Shown here: positions 1 through 7,896 of the stretch, one piece after another
Numbering within the stretch: position 1 is the stretch's first letter
Layout: the number at the start of each line of letters is the position of its first letter
Assembly (NCBI GenBank): GCA_947474875.1
Contig: CANJKY010000062.1
Location: 1 to 9,943, forward strand
Direction: 5' to 3'
DNA: 9,943 nucleotides
From: Gemmataceae bacterium
Lineage (GTDB): Bacteria; Planctomycetota; Planctomycetia; Gemmatales; Gemmataceae
Translations under genes and position numbers: made by a program
Notes under the pieces: model-generated
Database searches by the model: none
Seen by the model: only the letters and a program-made list of their open reading frames with translations
Told to the model about the DNA's origin: nothing

Positions 1-1308
<1,308 letters not shown>

Positions 1309-1316
1309 GGTGCATC

Positions 1317-1541
1317 ATGGGCGAGAGCGTTCGACTCCTCCGCGGCGTGGTGAAGAACGGCGTCATCGTGCCCGAGACCGGAGCCCAACTGGCTGACGGC
1401 ACGGCCGTCGAGTTTCGCCTACTCCCGACGGTATTCACCCCGGAGGAGCAGGCTGAGTACGACGGGTGGGAGCAACTCGGCGACGAAGCCTGGGCGATGA
1501 TCGACTGGGGCGAAGGGGAGATCGCGCGTGACTCCGGGTGA
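1317..1541 (+). CDS. Putative antitoxin, DUF104/AF2212-like, partner of the downstream MazF-type toxin
   Basis: This 74-residue protein should neutralise the toxin encoded by the overlapping next gene. The N-terminal part (about 5-36) carries the beta-strand pattern GVVKNGVIVPE...LADGTAVEFRL, resembling DUF104-type antitoxins, where a small beta domain binds DNA or mediates dimerisation. The C-terminal half (39-74) is acidic and rich in aromatics (Y48, W51, W59, W64; many Asp/Glu), as expected of a toxin-wrapping tail. The ATG at 1317 was chosen because GAGG lies 6 bases upstream; the reading frame stays open further upstream, but only inside ettA in another frame. The last 14 bases overlap the toxin gene, giving translational coupling. 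Autoregulation by the toxin-antitoxin complex is typical of such modules, but no separate promoter is visible here, so it may depend on ettA read-through or a promoter inside ettA. The family call is from pattern recall; the role as antitoxin is inferred from position and composition. Confidence 0.8.
   Translation: MGESVRLLRGVVKNGVIVPETGAQLADGTAVEFRLLPTVFTPEEQAEYDGWEQLGDEAWAMIDWGEGEIARDSG
1513..1520 (+). promoter_or_regulatory. Ribosome binding site of the toxin gene
   Basis: AAGGGGAG lies inside the antitoxin reading frame, 7 bases before the GTG at 1528. It decides the toxin start: GTG 1528 rather than the internal ATG at 1543. Confidence 0.6.
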
Positions 1542-1908
1542 GATGTACTGGGTCGATTTTCCGCCCTCGAACGGTCACGAGCAAGCCGGTCGTCGCCCGG
1601 CGATTGTCATTCAGGACGATTCCTACGCCGGGGCGGTCGGCGTCGCGCTGGTGGTTCCAGTCACGGGTCAACCGGCGAACGCGCGCTTCCCCGGCACCGT
1701 CACGGTCGTACCGACTGCGATGAACGGGTTGCTAAAGCCGTCTGTTGTGCTCGTGTTTCAGGCTCGTGCGCTGGACCGTCGCCGCTTCCGCAACCGGATT
1801 GGGGTGGTCGAACCCACCGTACTCGGCCATATTTTTGCCGAACTGGATCGGCTCACCGGACGAACGGTCACCAACCCACCCGCCTCACCCACAGGCACCA
1901 CCCCATGA
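1528..1908 (+). CDS. mazF: Type II toxin, PemK/MazF-family endoribonuclease
   Basis: This 126-residue protein matches the usual MazF length plus a short Pro/Thr-rich tail. It has the family's N-terminal strand-loop GEMYWVDFPP (4-13), the GHEQAGRRPAIVI segment (16-28) with the conserved arginines, the VPVTGQ strand (43-48) holding the conserved Ser/Thr position, and the late KPSVVLVFQARALDRRRF helix/strand (70-87). MazF enzymes cleave mRNA at short sequence-specific sites and are inhibited by their antitoxin. The GTG start is supported by the strong AAGGGGAG upstream, and the 14-base overlap with the antitoxin is typical. The TGA stop (1906-1908) overlaps the ATG of the ABC ATPase (1905), which is not typical: it ties an ABC transporter's translation to a toxin gene. 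Local GC is lower than in the flanking ABC genes (37/60 at 1741-1800 against 48/60 at 3181-3240), consistent with the module being acquired. Cleavage specificity cannot be read from the sequence. Confidence 0.9.
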   Translation: MTPGEMYWVDFPPSNGHEQAGRRPAIVIQDDSYAGAVGVALVVPVTGQPANARFPGTVTVVPTAMNGLLKPSVVLVFQARALDRRRFRNRIGVVEPTVLGHIFAELDRLTGRTVTNPPASPTGTTP

Positions 1909-2603
1909 TCGAACTCATCGACGTGACCAAGACCTACGACCAGGGGCGGCGGGTGGTGAACGCCGTCCGCGGGGTGAGCATGACGGTCGCCGGCGGCGAG
2001 TTCGTCACCATCATGGGGCCGAGCGGGTCGGGCAAATCCACCCTCATGCACCTGATGGGCGCGCTCGACACCCCGAGCACCGGCCGGGCGGTGTTCCAGG
2101 GCCGCGACCTGCAAGTCCTGTCCGACCGCGAGCGGTCGCTGCTGCGGCGGACGAAGATCGGGTTCGTGTTCCAAGCGTTCAACCTACTCCCCACCCTCAG
2201 CGGCGGGGAGAATGTGGCACTACCGTTACTGCTAGATGGGGTGGACCGCCGCACGGCCATGACCCGTGCGTGCGAGTGCCTGGAGCGGGTCGGGCTGGCG
2301 CACCGGGCCGACCACTTCCCGGAGGAGATGTCCGGCGGGGAGATGCAGCGGGTGGCCGTCGCCCGCGCACTCGTGTCCGACCCCGAGGCGGTGCTGTGCG
2401 ACGAGCCGACCGGCAACCTGGACACCGCCACCAGCCGGGAGATCCTCGGGCTGCTGGCCGAGTTGCCGGAGCCGGGTCGCCGTGCCGTGGTCATGGTGAC
2501 ACACGACCCGACCGCGGCCGCGTTCGGCACCCGACTGGTCAAGATCCGCGACGGCCTGATCGAATCGGATGAGCCGGTCCGCGAGCGGGCGCTGGTCGGG
2601 TGA
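1905..2603 (+). CDS. lolD: ABC transporter ATP-binding protein, LolD/MacB type
   Basis: This 232-residue single ATPase domain powers the permease encoded next. Visible motifs: Walker A GPSGSGKST (38-46), Q-loop Q90 in FVFQAFNLLP, signature MSGGEMQRVAVARAL (142-156), Walker B VLCDEP (163-168) followed by TGNLD, and the switch His H200 in MVTHD. The FNLLPTLSGGENVALPL stretch and the TGNLDT motif are characteristic of the MacB/LolD/FtsE branch, which works with FtsX-like permeases in mechanotransmission: moving lipoproteins or lipids out of the membrane, or transmitting force, rather than pumping through a channel. The exact substrate is not deducible, so 'lolD' is a family-level symbol. The start codon overlaps the toxin stop (ATGA) with only a weak purine-rich stretch ahead, so its translation is probably coupled to the toxin gene. 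The stop is followed by a palindrome at 2610 and then the permease. Confidence 0.93.
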   Translation: MIELIDVTKTYDQGRRVVNAVRGVSMTVAGGEFVTIMGPSGSGKSTLMHLMGALDTPSTGRAVFQGRDLQVLSDRERSLLRRTKIGFVFQAFNLLPTLSGGENVALPLLLDGVDRRTAMTRACECLERVGLAHRADHFPEEMSGGEMQRVAVARALVSDPEAVLCDEPTGNLDTATSREILGLLAELPEPGRRAVVMVTHDPTAAAFGTRLVKIRDGLIESDEPVRERALVG

Positions 2604-2609
2604 GTGGTA

Positions 2610-2661
2610 GGCACACTCCGGGTGCCGTCGTGATTCCCAGAAACGGCACACGGAGTGTGCC
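2610..2661. repeat. Compound palindrome A between ATPase and permease genes
   Basis: Two 19-base arms (2610-2628 and 2643-2661) are inverted copies with one mismatch (G2621/A2650), separated by 14 bases. Each arm is itself palindromic: the right arm is GGCACAC-GGA-GTGTGCC (2645-2661), and the left arm is the same with one mismatch. It begins 6 bases after the ATPase stop and ends 22 bases before the permease ATG. RNA could fold into one long stem or two small hairpins. There is no U-tract, so it is not a standard intrinsic terminator. It may be a dispersed repeat or an intra-operon mRNA stability element. Confidence 0.85.
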
Positions 2662-2673
2662 GGCTCCCTTCAC

Positions 2674-2677
2674 AAGG
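2674..2677 (+). promoter_or_regulatory. Ribosome binding site of the permease gene
   Basis: AAGG sits 6 bases before the ATG at 2684. It supports that start over the in-frame GTG at 2600, whose extra 28 codons would be made of the palindrome. Confidence 0.55.
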
Positions 2678-2683
2678 CGCACG

Positions 2684-5311
2684 ATGCGAACCGTGTTCCG
2701 ACTGCTCAGCCTGCGGTACCTGGTCCAGCGGTGGGACCGGGCCGGTCTGATCGTGCTCAGCATCGCGCTCGGGGTGGCGACGCTGGTGTCCACCCGCATC
2801 CTGAACCGGTGCATCGAGGCGGCGGCGGCGAACAACACCACCCCGCTGGGCATCGGCGACCTGTTCGTGAACAACGGGGAGATGGGCGTCGAGCGGGTGC
2901 TCGGCGACGAGATCCGCCGGGCGAACATCCCCGGCGTCGAGTCGGTGCAGCCGGTGGTGGTGGACAAGGTGTACCTGCCGCAACAGGACAACCGGGCGGC
3001 GGTGCTGCTCGGCGTGGAACTGGCCAAGCACCAGCTCGACCCGGCGCACGACCCGTTCGAGGTGCTGTCCGGCGACAACGCGTACAAGGCCCGGTTCAGC
3101 CGCATCGAACTGTCCGCCGCCGCCGCCTTCCGCGCCTTGTCCGGCAAGGTGGTCGTGCTCAGCCGGGCGCTGCACGACGAGTGGGTGCGGGTGCGGGCGT
3201 CGGCGGACGCACCGCTGGTGGTGCGGTACGGCGGGCGGCAGAACGAGTACACGCCGGTGGCGGTGGTGGATTACTCCGTCGACAGCCCGCTCGCCGTCCT
3301 CGGGCCGAACGTGCTGGGCATGGAGATCGACCAGGCGGCGCACTTCCTCCGCCCGGACGCCCCGCGGGTGAACCGCATCGACGTGCTTATGACCCCGACC
3401 GCCGACAGGGCGGTGGTGAAGGCGGCGGTGGACGAGGTGGTCGGCGGGCGGGCGTTCGTCCGCACCCCCGAGGACCAGGGGCAGAGCACCCGGCAGGTGG
3501 TCGGCGGCATCCAGATCGGGTTCACCATGTGCTCGGTCGGGGCGATGGTGGTCGGCCTGTTCCTGGTGTACAACTCGCTGGCCGTGACCGTCGCCGAGCG
3601 GCGGCACGACATCGGCATCCTGCGGTCCATCGGCGCCACCCGCCCGCAGGTGGTGCTGGTGTTCCTGGTGGCCGCCGCCGTCCTCGGGCTGCTCGGCGGG
3701 GCGGTCGGCATCCCGCTCGGCATCGGTATGGCCCGGTTCGCCCTGGAGCTGATCCGGGACGAGATGCAGAACCTGTTCACCAACCCGGCGGCGAACCCGG
3801 CGGTGCCGACGACGGCGACCATGCTGCTGGCGTGCGCCGCCGGCCTCGCCACCGCCCTGCTCGCCGCCGTCATCCCGGCCGTTCAGGCGGCGTCGCAAGA
3901 CCCGGCCGACGCCGTGCGGCGGACCCCCGGCGCGGTCAGCGGGGCGTGGCGGGTGGCCCACCGGGTGGTGTGCATCAGCCTGGTGGCCAGCGGGGTGGGC
4001 ATGATCCTGACGCGGAACGAGCTGCCCGAGCGAGTCGGTGCGTTCGGCGGCATGGTGACGGCGCTGGTCGGGCTGCTGCTCGCCGCCCCGATCGTGGTCG
4101 GCGTCGGGGTGCAGATGCTGCACCCGCTGATGCGGCGGGTGCTGTCGGTCGAGTCGCGGCTGGCCGCCGACAACCTGATCCGCAGCCCCGGCCGCACCGG
4201 GCTGGTGATCGGCGCGCTCGGCGCCGGGGTGGCGGTGATGATCCAGACGGCGGGCGTCAGCCGGAGCAACGAGGAGCCGGTGATGCGGTGGCTGGACGAG
4301 ATCATCCAGGCCGACCAGTTCGTGGCCGCCGGCAACGTGACCGAGGCGGTCAGCTCGATGGCCCCGAGCGACGCGACGCTGGTGGACGACGTGGCCCGCA
4401 TCCCGGGCGTGGAGGCGGCGGCCGGCATCCGGTACGTGCGGCCGGAGTTCAACGGCACGGTGGTGTTCCTGACGGCCATCGACACCGACCGGTTCATCGA
4501 CCCGAGCCAGAAGCGGGGGCCGGACGGCCTGCCGCAACTGGACAAGTACCGCCGGCTGCCGCACACGAACGGGGTGCTCGTCTCGGACAACTTCGCCGTC
4601 CGGCACGGGGTGCGGCCGGGCGACACCATCACCCTGCAGGGGCCGAACGGGCCGGTGCCGCTCGCCGTCCTGGACACGGTGACGGACTTCTCGTGGAGCC
4701 AGGGCACGCTGTTCATCGACCGCAAGGTGTACGCCCGGCTGTTCCGCGACAACCAGATCGACATCGTTCACGTGTTCGTCACCCGCGAGAGTGCGGAGGC
4801 GACCCAGGCGGCCCGCGAGCGGGTGGTGCAGTTCGCCGCCGACCGCGGGTACTTCTCGGCCGACCGCTCCGCCCTGCGGCGGATGGTCGGCGACCTGATC
4901 GACCGGGTGTACAAGCTGGTGCATCTACAGCAGATCGTGGTCGGCATCGTGGCCGCGCTCGGGGTCGTCACGTCGCTGCTCATCTCGGTGCTGCAGCGGA
5001 AGCGGGAGTTGGGGCTGCTGCTGGCGGTCGGGGCGACGCCCGCCCAAGTGGTGCGGACGGTGCTGGCCGAAGCGGTGCTGATGGGCCTGTTCGGGACGGT
5101 GCTCGGGTTCCTGATCGGCCTACCGCTGGAGTGGTACGTGCTGCGGGTGGTGATGTTCGAGATGTCCGGGTTCCACCTGGAATTGGTCGTCCCGTGGCGG
5201 CAGGCGGCGGGCATCGCCGGCGGGGCCATGCTGGTGGCCACCCTGGCCGGGCTGTTCCCCGCCCTGCGGGCGGTGCGGACCCGCATCCCGGATGCCATCG
5301 CGTACGAGTAA
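2684..5311 (+). CDS. FtsX-like ABC transporter permease with two FtsX modules (about 10 membrane segments)
   Basis: This 875-residue inner-membrane protein is the permease partner of the preceding LolD/MacB-type ATPase. It holds two tandem FtsX units. Unit 1: membrane segment about 22-38, a periplasmic MacB-type domain (about 40-275), then segments at about 278-300, 320-350 and 378-400, ending in the typical IPAVQAASQDPADAVRR. A hydrophobic pair follows at about 428-444 and 455-480. Unit 2: the LIRSPGRTGLVIGALGAG segment (about 498-522), a second periplasmic domain (about 525-745), segments near 750-770, 790-815 and 845-862, and the closing FPALRAVRTRIPDAIAYE. RKRELGLLLAVGATPAQV and ERRHDIGILRSIGATRPQV are the two coupling regions that contact the ATPase. 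The layout resembles YbbP-type permeases (about 800 residues, 10 segments) rather than LolC or MacB (4 segments). The substrate is unknown; lipid, lipoprotein or export roles are all possible. No separate periplasmic adaptor gene is adjacent. The start is set by AAGG upstream. The gene ends 1 base before hairpin B. Confidence 0.92.
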   Translation: MRTVFRLLSLRYLVQRWDRAGLIVLSIALGVATLVSTRILNRCIEAAAANNTTPLGIGDLFVNNGEMGVERVLGDEIRRANIPGVESVQPVVVDKVYLPQQDNRAAVLLGVELAKHQLDPAHDPFEVLSGDNAYKARFSRIELSAAAAFRALSGKVVVLSRALHDEWVRVRASADAPLVVRYGGRQNEYTPVAVVDYSVDSPLAVLGPNVLGMEIDQAAHFLRPDAPRVNRIDVLMTPTADRAVVKAAVDEVVGGRAFVRTPEDQGQSTRQVVGGIQIGFTMCSVGAMVVGLFLVYNSLAVTVAERRHDIGILRSIGATRPQVVLVFLVAAAVLGLLGGAVGIPLGIGMARFALELIRDEMQNLFTNPAANPAVPTTATMLLACAAGLATALLAAVIPAVQAASQDPADAVRRTPGAVSGAWRVAHRVVCISLVASGVGMILTRNELPERVGAFGGMVTALVGLLLAAPIVVGVGVQMLHPLMRRVLSVESRLAADNLIRSPGRTGLVIGALGAGVAVMIQTAGVSRSNEEPVMRWLDEIIQADQFVAAGNVTEAVSSMAPSDATLVDDVARIPGVEAAAGIRYVRPEFNGTVVFLTAIDTDRFIDPSQKRGPDGLPQLDKYRRLPHTNGVLVSDNFAVRHGVRPGDTITLQGPNGPVPLAVLDTVTDFSWSQGTLFIDRKVYARLFRDNQIDIVHVFVTRESAEATQAARERVVQFAADRGYFSADRSALRRMVGDLIDRVYKLVHLQQIVVGIVAALGVVTSLLISVLQRKRELGLLLAVGATPAQVVRTVLAEAVLMGLFGTVLGFLIGLPLEWYVLRVVMFEMSGFHLELVVPWRQAAGIAGGAMLVATLAGLFPALRAVRTRIPDAIAYE

Positions 5312-5312
5312 C

Positions 5313-5369
5313 GTGGTCTGCTCGCTCCGCGAGCGGTTCGGACGGCCGCTCGCGGAGCGAGCAGACCAC
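5313..5369. terminator. Compound palindrome B, probable bidirectional terminator between convergent genes
   Basis: Two perfect 24-base inverted arms (5313-5336 and 5346-5369) flank a 9-base loop. Each arm contains its own palindrome: GCTCGC-TCC-GCGAGC (5320-5334) and GCTCGC-GGA-GCGAGC (5348-5362). It starts 1 base after the permease TAA and ends 3 bases before the stop of the convergent TPR gene, filling the gap exactly. It lacks a T-run on either side, so termination by a pure intrinsic mechanism is uncertain; blocking read-through or protecting 3' ends fits equally well. Confidence 0.75.
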
Positions 5370-5372
5370 TTG

Positions 5373-6827
5373 CTACGCCTCCTGAGCCTTAGCCTCCCAC
5401 TCGTCCAGCAGCTTGCCGACCCCCTTGTACCCGAAGTCGATGTTCGCCAGCTCGTGGGCGAGTTCCACCGCCCGCGGCAGGTCGCCCTGCTCGGCCGACC
5501 CGGTGGCCAGTTGGTACAGCACCTCTTTTCGCGCCCCCTCGTCGTGCGGGGAGGTGAGGGCGGCCATCGCCTCCTCGAAGTTCCGCTGGGCCAACTTCCA
5601 GTTGTTCCGCTTGCGGAAGCACAGCCCCAGGAGCATAGCCGCCTTGCCCTTCATCCGCTCGTCGCGGCGGGCCTGCTGGAGTTCGGCGATCGCCTCGTCC
5701 ACCTTGTCCAGCTTCATCAGCCGGGAGCCGAGTTCCAGCCGGTGGACGGTCTCGTTCGGGAACCGCTCGGCCTTCATCCGCAGGATTTCCGCCTCGCGGG
5801 CGTAGACTTCATTCTTCAGCCTCGCCTTCGCCTCGGCCAACTCCTGCACCGTCGGCCCGTCGCCGTCCTCGTCCTCGTCCCCGGCGGCCTTTCGCGCCTT
5901 CAGTTTGGCGTCCGTCGCCTCCAGGTTGTCGCGGAGCGGGATCAGGTCGAGTTCGAGCAACTCCATTTGCAGGCTGAAGTGCTGGGCGGTCGGCCCCAGC
6001 CCCTGCTGGAGCGCCGCCCGGGCGCGGTCCAACTGGTTGTGCCGGCGGTACAGGGCGGCCAGTTGCGTGTACAGCGACGGCTCGGTCGGGTCGGCCTCGA
6101 TCCGCTGGAGCAGGGCCGCCGCGTCCCGCCCCACCTTGTCCTGCTTCTCCACCGCCGCCGCCTCGATCCGCCCGACCACCGGCGACTCCTTCGACCCGGA
6201 CACCGCCGCCTCGTACCCGCCGCGGGCGATGGTCTCGCTGGCCGCCAGGTTTTTCGCCTTGCTCGCCGCCTCCAGGTCGTTCTTGTCCGTCGCCTGCACC
6301 AGCCGCCACAGCACGATCGCCTTCTGGAAGTCCCCCCGTTTCTCGAACAGCCGGGCGAGCGCGCGGTTCAGGGTGGCGTCCTTCGGGTACTTCTGGCGGG
6401 CCTGGTCCAGGGTGAACACCGCCAGGTCGGACAGGCCGAGCGCCTCGAACGCCTCGGCCATGTCCATCTGAACGCCCAGGTCCCACGGGTTCTTGCCCAG
6501 CACGTCCTCCCCACACTCCAGCACCCGCAGGTAGTCCCCGCTCGCCTTCGCCGCCTTCACCTTCGCCTTCGCCCCCGGGGTGGACAGGAACCCGAACCGG
6601 CTGCCCCGCAGGTTGTTCCCGAACTTCTCCTTCTGCGCCCGCCGCAGGCTCTGGCGGAACAGGAAGTTGCCCGGGTCCAGCTTGCAGCAGGTGCGGAGTA
6701 GCTGGATGGCGTAGTCGAAATTCTTGGACTGGAGCACCTGCCGGGCCCGCTCGAAGTTCTCCGCCGCCACCCGCCGCTGGTCGGGGGTGGGGCTGGGCGG
6801 GGACTGGGTGGATTGTCGCTCGGCCAT
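5373..6827 (-). CDS. Tetratricopeptide-repeat protein
   Basis: This 484-residue soluble protein has no signal peptide or membrane segment. After a polar, Pro/Ser-rich lead (1-16) it is helical with TPR-like pairs: RRVAAENFERARQVLQSKNF / YAIQLLRTCCKLDPGN (about 18-54), AEAFEALGLSDLAVFTLDQA, LARLFEKRGDFQKAIVLWRL, LAALYRRHNQLDRARAALQQ, and near the end LGSRLMKLDKVDEAIAELQQ and LGLCFRKRNNWKLAQRNFEEAM. These carry the small/aromatic spacing of TPRs, which form protein-binding superhelices. A very acidic short linker (about residues 314-322) splits the repeats into two blocks, followed by a charged, probably coiled helix. The partner is unknown, so no pathway can be assigned. The reading frame extends 92 codons further upstream, but that part is low-complexity and overlaps the divergent tsaC gene, so the ATG at 6827 is preferred; no strong ribosome site marks it. 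The gene converges on the permease at hairpin B. Confidence 0.85.
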   Translation of the reverse strand: MAERQSTQSPPSPTPDQRRVAAENFERARQVLQSKNFDYAIQLLRTCCKLDPGNFLFRQSLRRAQKEKFGNNLRGSRFGFLSTPGAKAKVKAAKASGDYLRVLECGEDVLGKNPWDLGVQMDMAEAFEALGLSDLAVFTLDQARQKYPKDATLNRALARLFEKRGDFQKAIVLWRLVQATDKNDLEAASKAKNLAASETIARGGYEAAVSGSKESPVVGRIEAAAVEKQDKVGRDAAALLQRIEADPTEPSLYTQLAALYRRHNQLDRARAALQQGLGPTAQHFSLQMELLELDLIPLRDNLEATDAKLKARKAAGDEDEDGDGPTVQELAEAKARLKNEVYAREAEILRMKAERFPNETVHRLELGSRLMKLDKVDEAIAELQQARRDERMKGKAAMLLGLCFRKRNNWKLAQRNFEEAMAALTSPHDEGARKEVLYQLATGSAEQGDLPRAVELAHELANIDFGYKGVGKLLDEWEAKAQEA

Positions 6828-6928
6828 GGTGCGGGTTCCGGGTTGTGGGGATCGGTCCGTCCCGGTTCCTATGTTCAACCTCAGCGGCGAGGCGGAATCC
6901 GTCGGTCCGCCGCCCGGTGGGTCATTGT
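6828..6928. other. Divergent intergenic region between TPR gene and tsaC
   Basis: These 101 bases must hold the 5' signals of both genes. A TACAAT-like hexamer reads on the - strand from 6929 to 6924, but it has no convincing partner at -35. On the + strand, TATGTT near 6870 is equally weak. No clear operator or hairpin was seen. Confidence 0.5.
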
Positions 6929-7891
6929 ATGCCGCACACACGTCTGGTGCCCGTGAATGCCACCGCCCCGGAGCCAAAGGCCGTCCGGCAGGCGGCCGAC
7001 GTATTACTCGGCGGCGGGCTGGTGGCGTTCCCGACCGAGACGGTGTACGGGTTGGGGGCGTTGGTCCGCGACCCGGCGGCGGTGGCGAAGGTGTACACGG
7101 CAAAGGGCCGGCCGGGGAACAACCCGCTCATCGTCCACGTGAAAGATGTGGTGGAGGCGAAAACCCTGACCGCCAGTTGGCCCGACGCGGCCGACCGGCT
7201 GGCCGCCGCGTTCTGGCCCGGCCCGCTGACGTTGGTGCTGCCGAAGGCGGCCGACGTGCCTAACGTGGTGACCGCCGGCGGACCGACCGTCGCCCTGCGG
7301 CAGCCGGCCCACCCGGTGGCGGCGGCGGTCATCGCCGCGGCCGGGCCGGTCGCCGCCCCCAGCGCCAACCGCTCCGGCGAGTTGTCGCCCACCACCGCCG
7401 ACCATGTGTTGCGTGGGCTGAGCGGGGCGGTCGATCTGATCCTGGACGGCGGACCGTGCCCCGGCGGGTTGGAGTCCACGGTGGTTGATCTGACCGGCCC
7501 AGTCGCCCGACTACTTCGCCCCGGTCTCATCACGGCGGATCAGTTAAAGGCCGTACTCGGCGAACTGGAGCTTACCGCCCCCGTGAACCCCGATGCACCC
7601 CTGCCCTCCCCCGGCCTGCTCACCCGCCACTACGCCCCGCGGACGGCCCTGGAGTGCGCCGCCACCCCGGAGGAGGCCAAGTTCCTGGCGACCCTGTACG
7701 AGACGGCCGGGCTGAAGGTGGCCCGGTACGCCCCGCCGGCCGACCCGCCGGCCGCCGCCGCCGCCCTGTACGCCGACCTGCACAATCTGGACGCCGGCGG
7801 GTTCGACCGCATCATCGTCGCGCTGCCGCCGGACACAGATGCTTGGCAAGCGGTCCGCGACCGCCTCACTCGCGCCGCCGCCGAGGGGTGA
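6929..7891 (+). CDS. tsaC: Threonylcarbamoyl-AMP synthase, long Sua5/YwlC form
   Basis: This 320-residue cytoplasmic enzyme makes L-threonylcarbamoyladenylate from threonine, bicarbonate and ATP, the first step of the universal t6A modification at position 37 of ANN-decoding tRNAs. The N-terminal YrdC/TsaC domain (about 15-200) shows GGLVAFPTETVYGLGA (29-44), the KxR motif K59-G-R61 in AKGRPGNNPL, the AFWPGPLTLVLPK loop (94-106) and the SxN motif S145-A-N147 in PSANRSG. GGLESTVVDL and LRPG follow as in the family. The linker SPGLLTRHYAP (from about 227) and an extra C-terminal domain to 320 mark the long Sua5 type rather than short TsaC. The start is uncertain: ATG 6929 is closest to the family's N-terminus, GTG 6947 and 6953 are in-frame alternatives, and GTG 6845 would add 28 atypical residues. 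The stop is 5 bases from the end of the convergent gene, with no hairpin between. Confidence 0.95.
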   Translation: MPHTRLVPVNATAPEPKAVRQAADVLLGGGLVAFPTETVYGLGALVRDPAAVAKVYTAKGRPGNNPLIVHVKDVVEAKTLTASWPDAADRLAAAFWPGPLTLVLPKAADVPNVVTAGGPTVALRQPAHPVAAAVIAAAGPVAAPSANRSGELSPTTADHVLRGLSGAVDLILDGGPCPGGLESTVVDLTGPVARLLRPGLITADQLKAVLGELELTAPVNPDAPLPSPGLLTRHYAPRTALECAATPEEAKFLATLYETAGLKVARYAPPADPPAAAAALYADLHNLDAGGFDRIIVALPPDTDAWQAVRDRLTRAAAEG

Positions 7892-7896
7892 GTGGC

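Noticed and set aside
1756..1761. Phe77 in the toxin where many MazF proteins have Asp before Gln
   Set aside because: From memory, VFQ-type variants occur in toxins of this GHEQAGRRPA subgroup, so it is not good evidence of inactivation.
2600..2683. GTG 2600 as the permease start
   Set aside because: The 28 added residues are encoded by a palindrome, and AAGG marks ATG 2684; kept only as an evolutionary idea.
1934..4924. A 996-codon open frame on the - strand opposite the ABC ATPase and permease
   Set aside because: It is antisense to two clear genes, is His/Arg/Pro-rich low-complexity, and is the usual result of third-position G/C bias in high-GC genes.
2731..5385. A long + strand frame of 884 codons overlapping the permease
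   Set aside because: It is an Arg/Gly-rich frame shadow of the permease and has no recognisable domain.
6924..6929. TACAAT on the - strand as a -10 box for the TPR gene
   Set aside because: No acceptable -35 hexamer lies at 16-18 bases, so it is only mentioned in the intergenic entry.
6828..7103. A longer N-terminus for the TPR protein
   Set aside because: The 92 extra residues are Pro/Arg low-complexity and overlap the coding part of the divergent tsaC gene.
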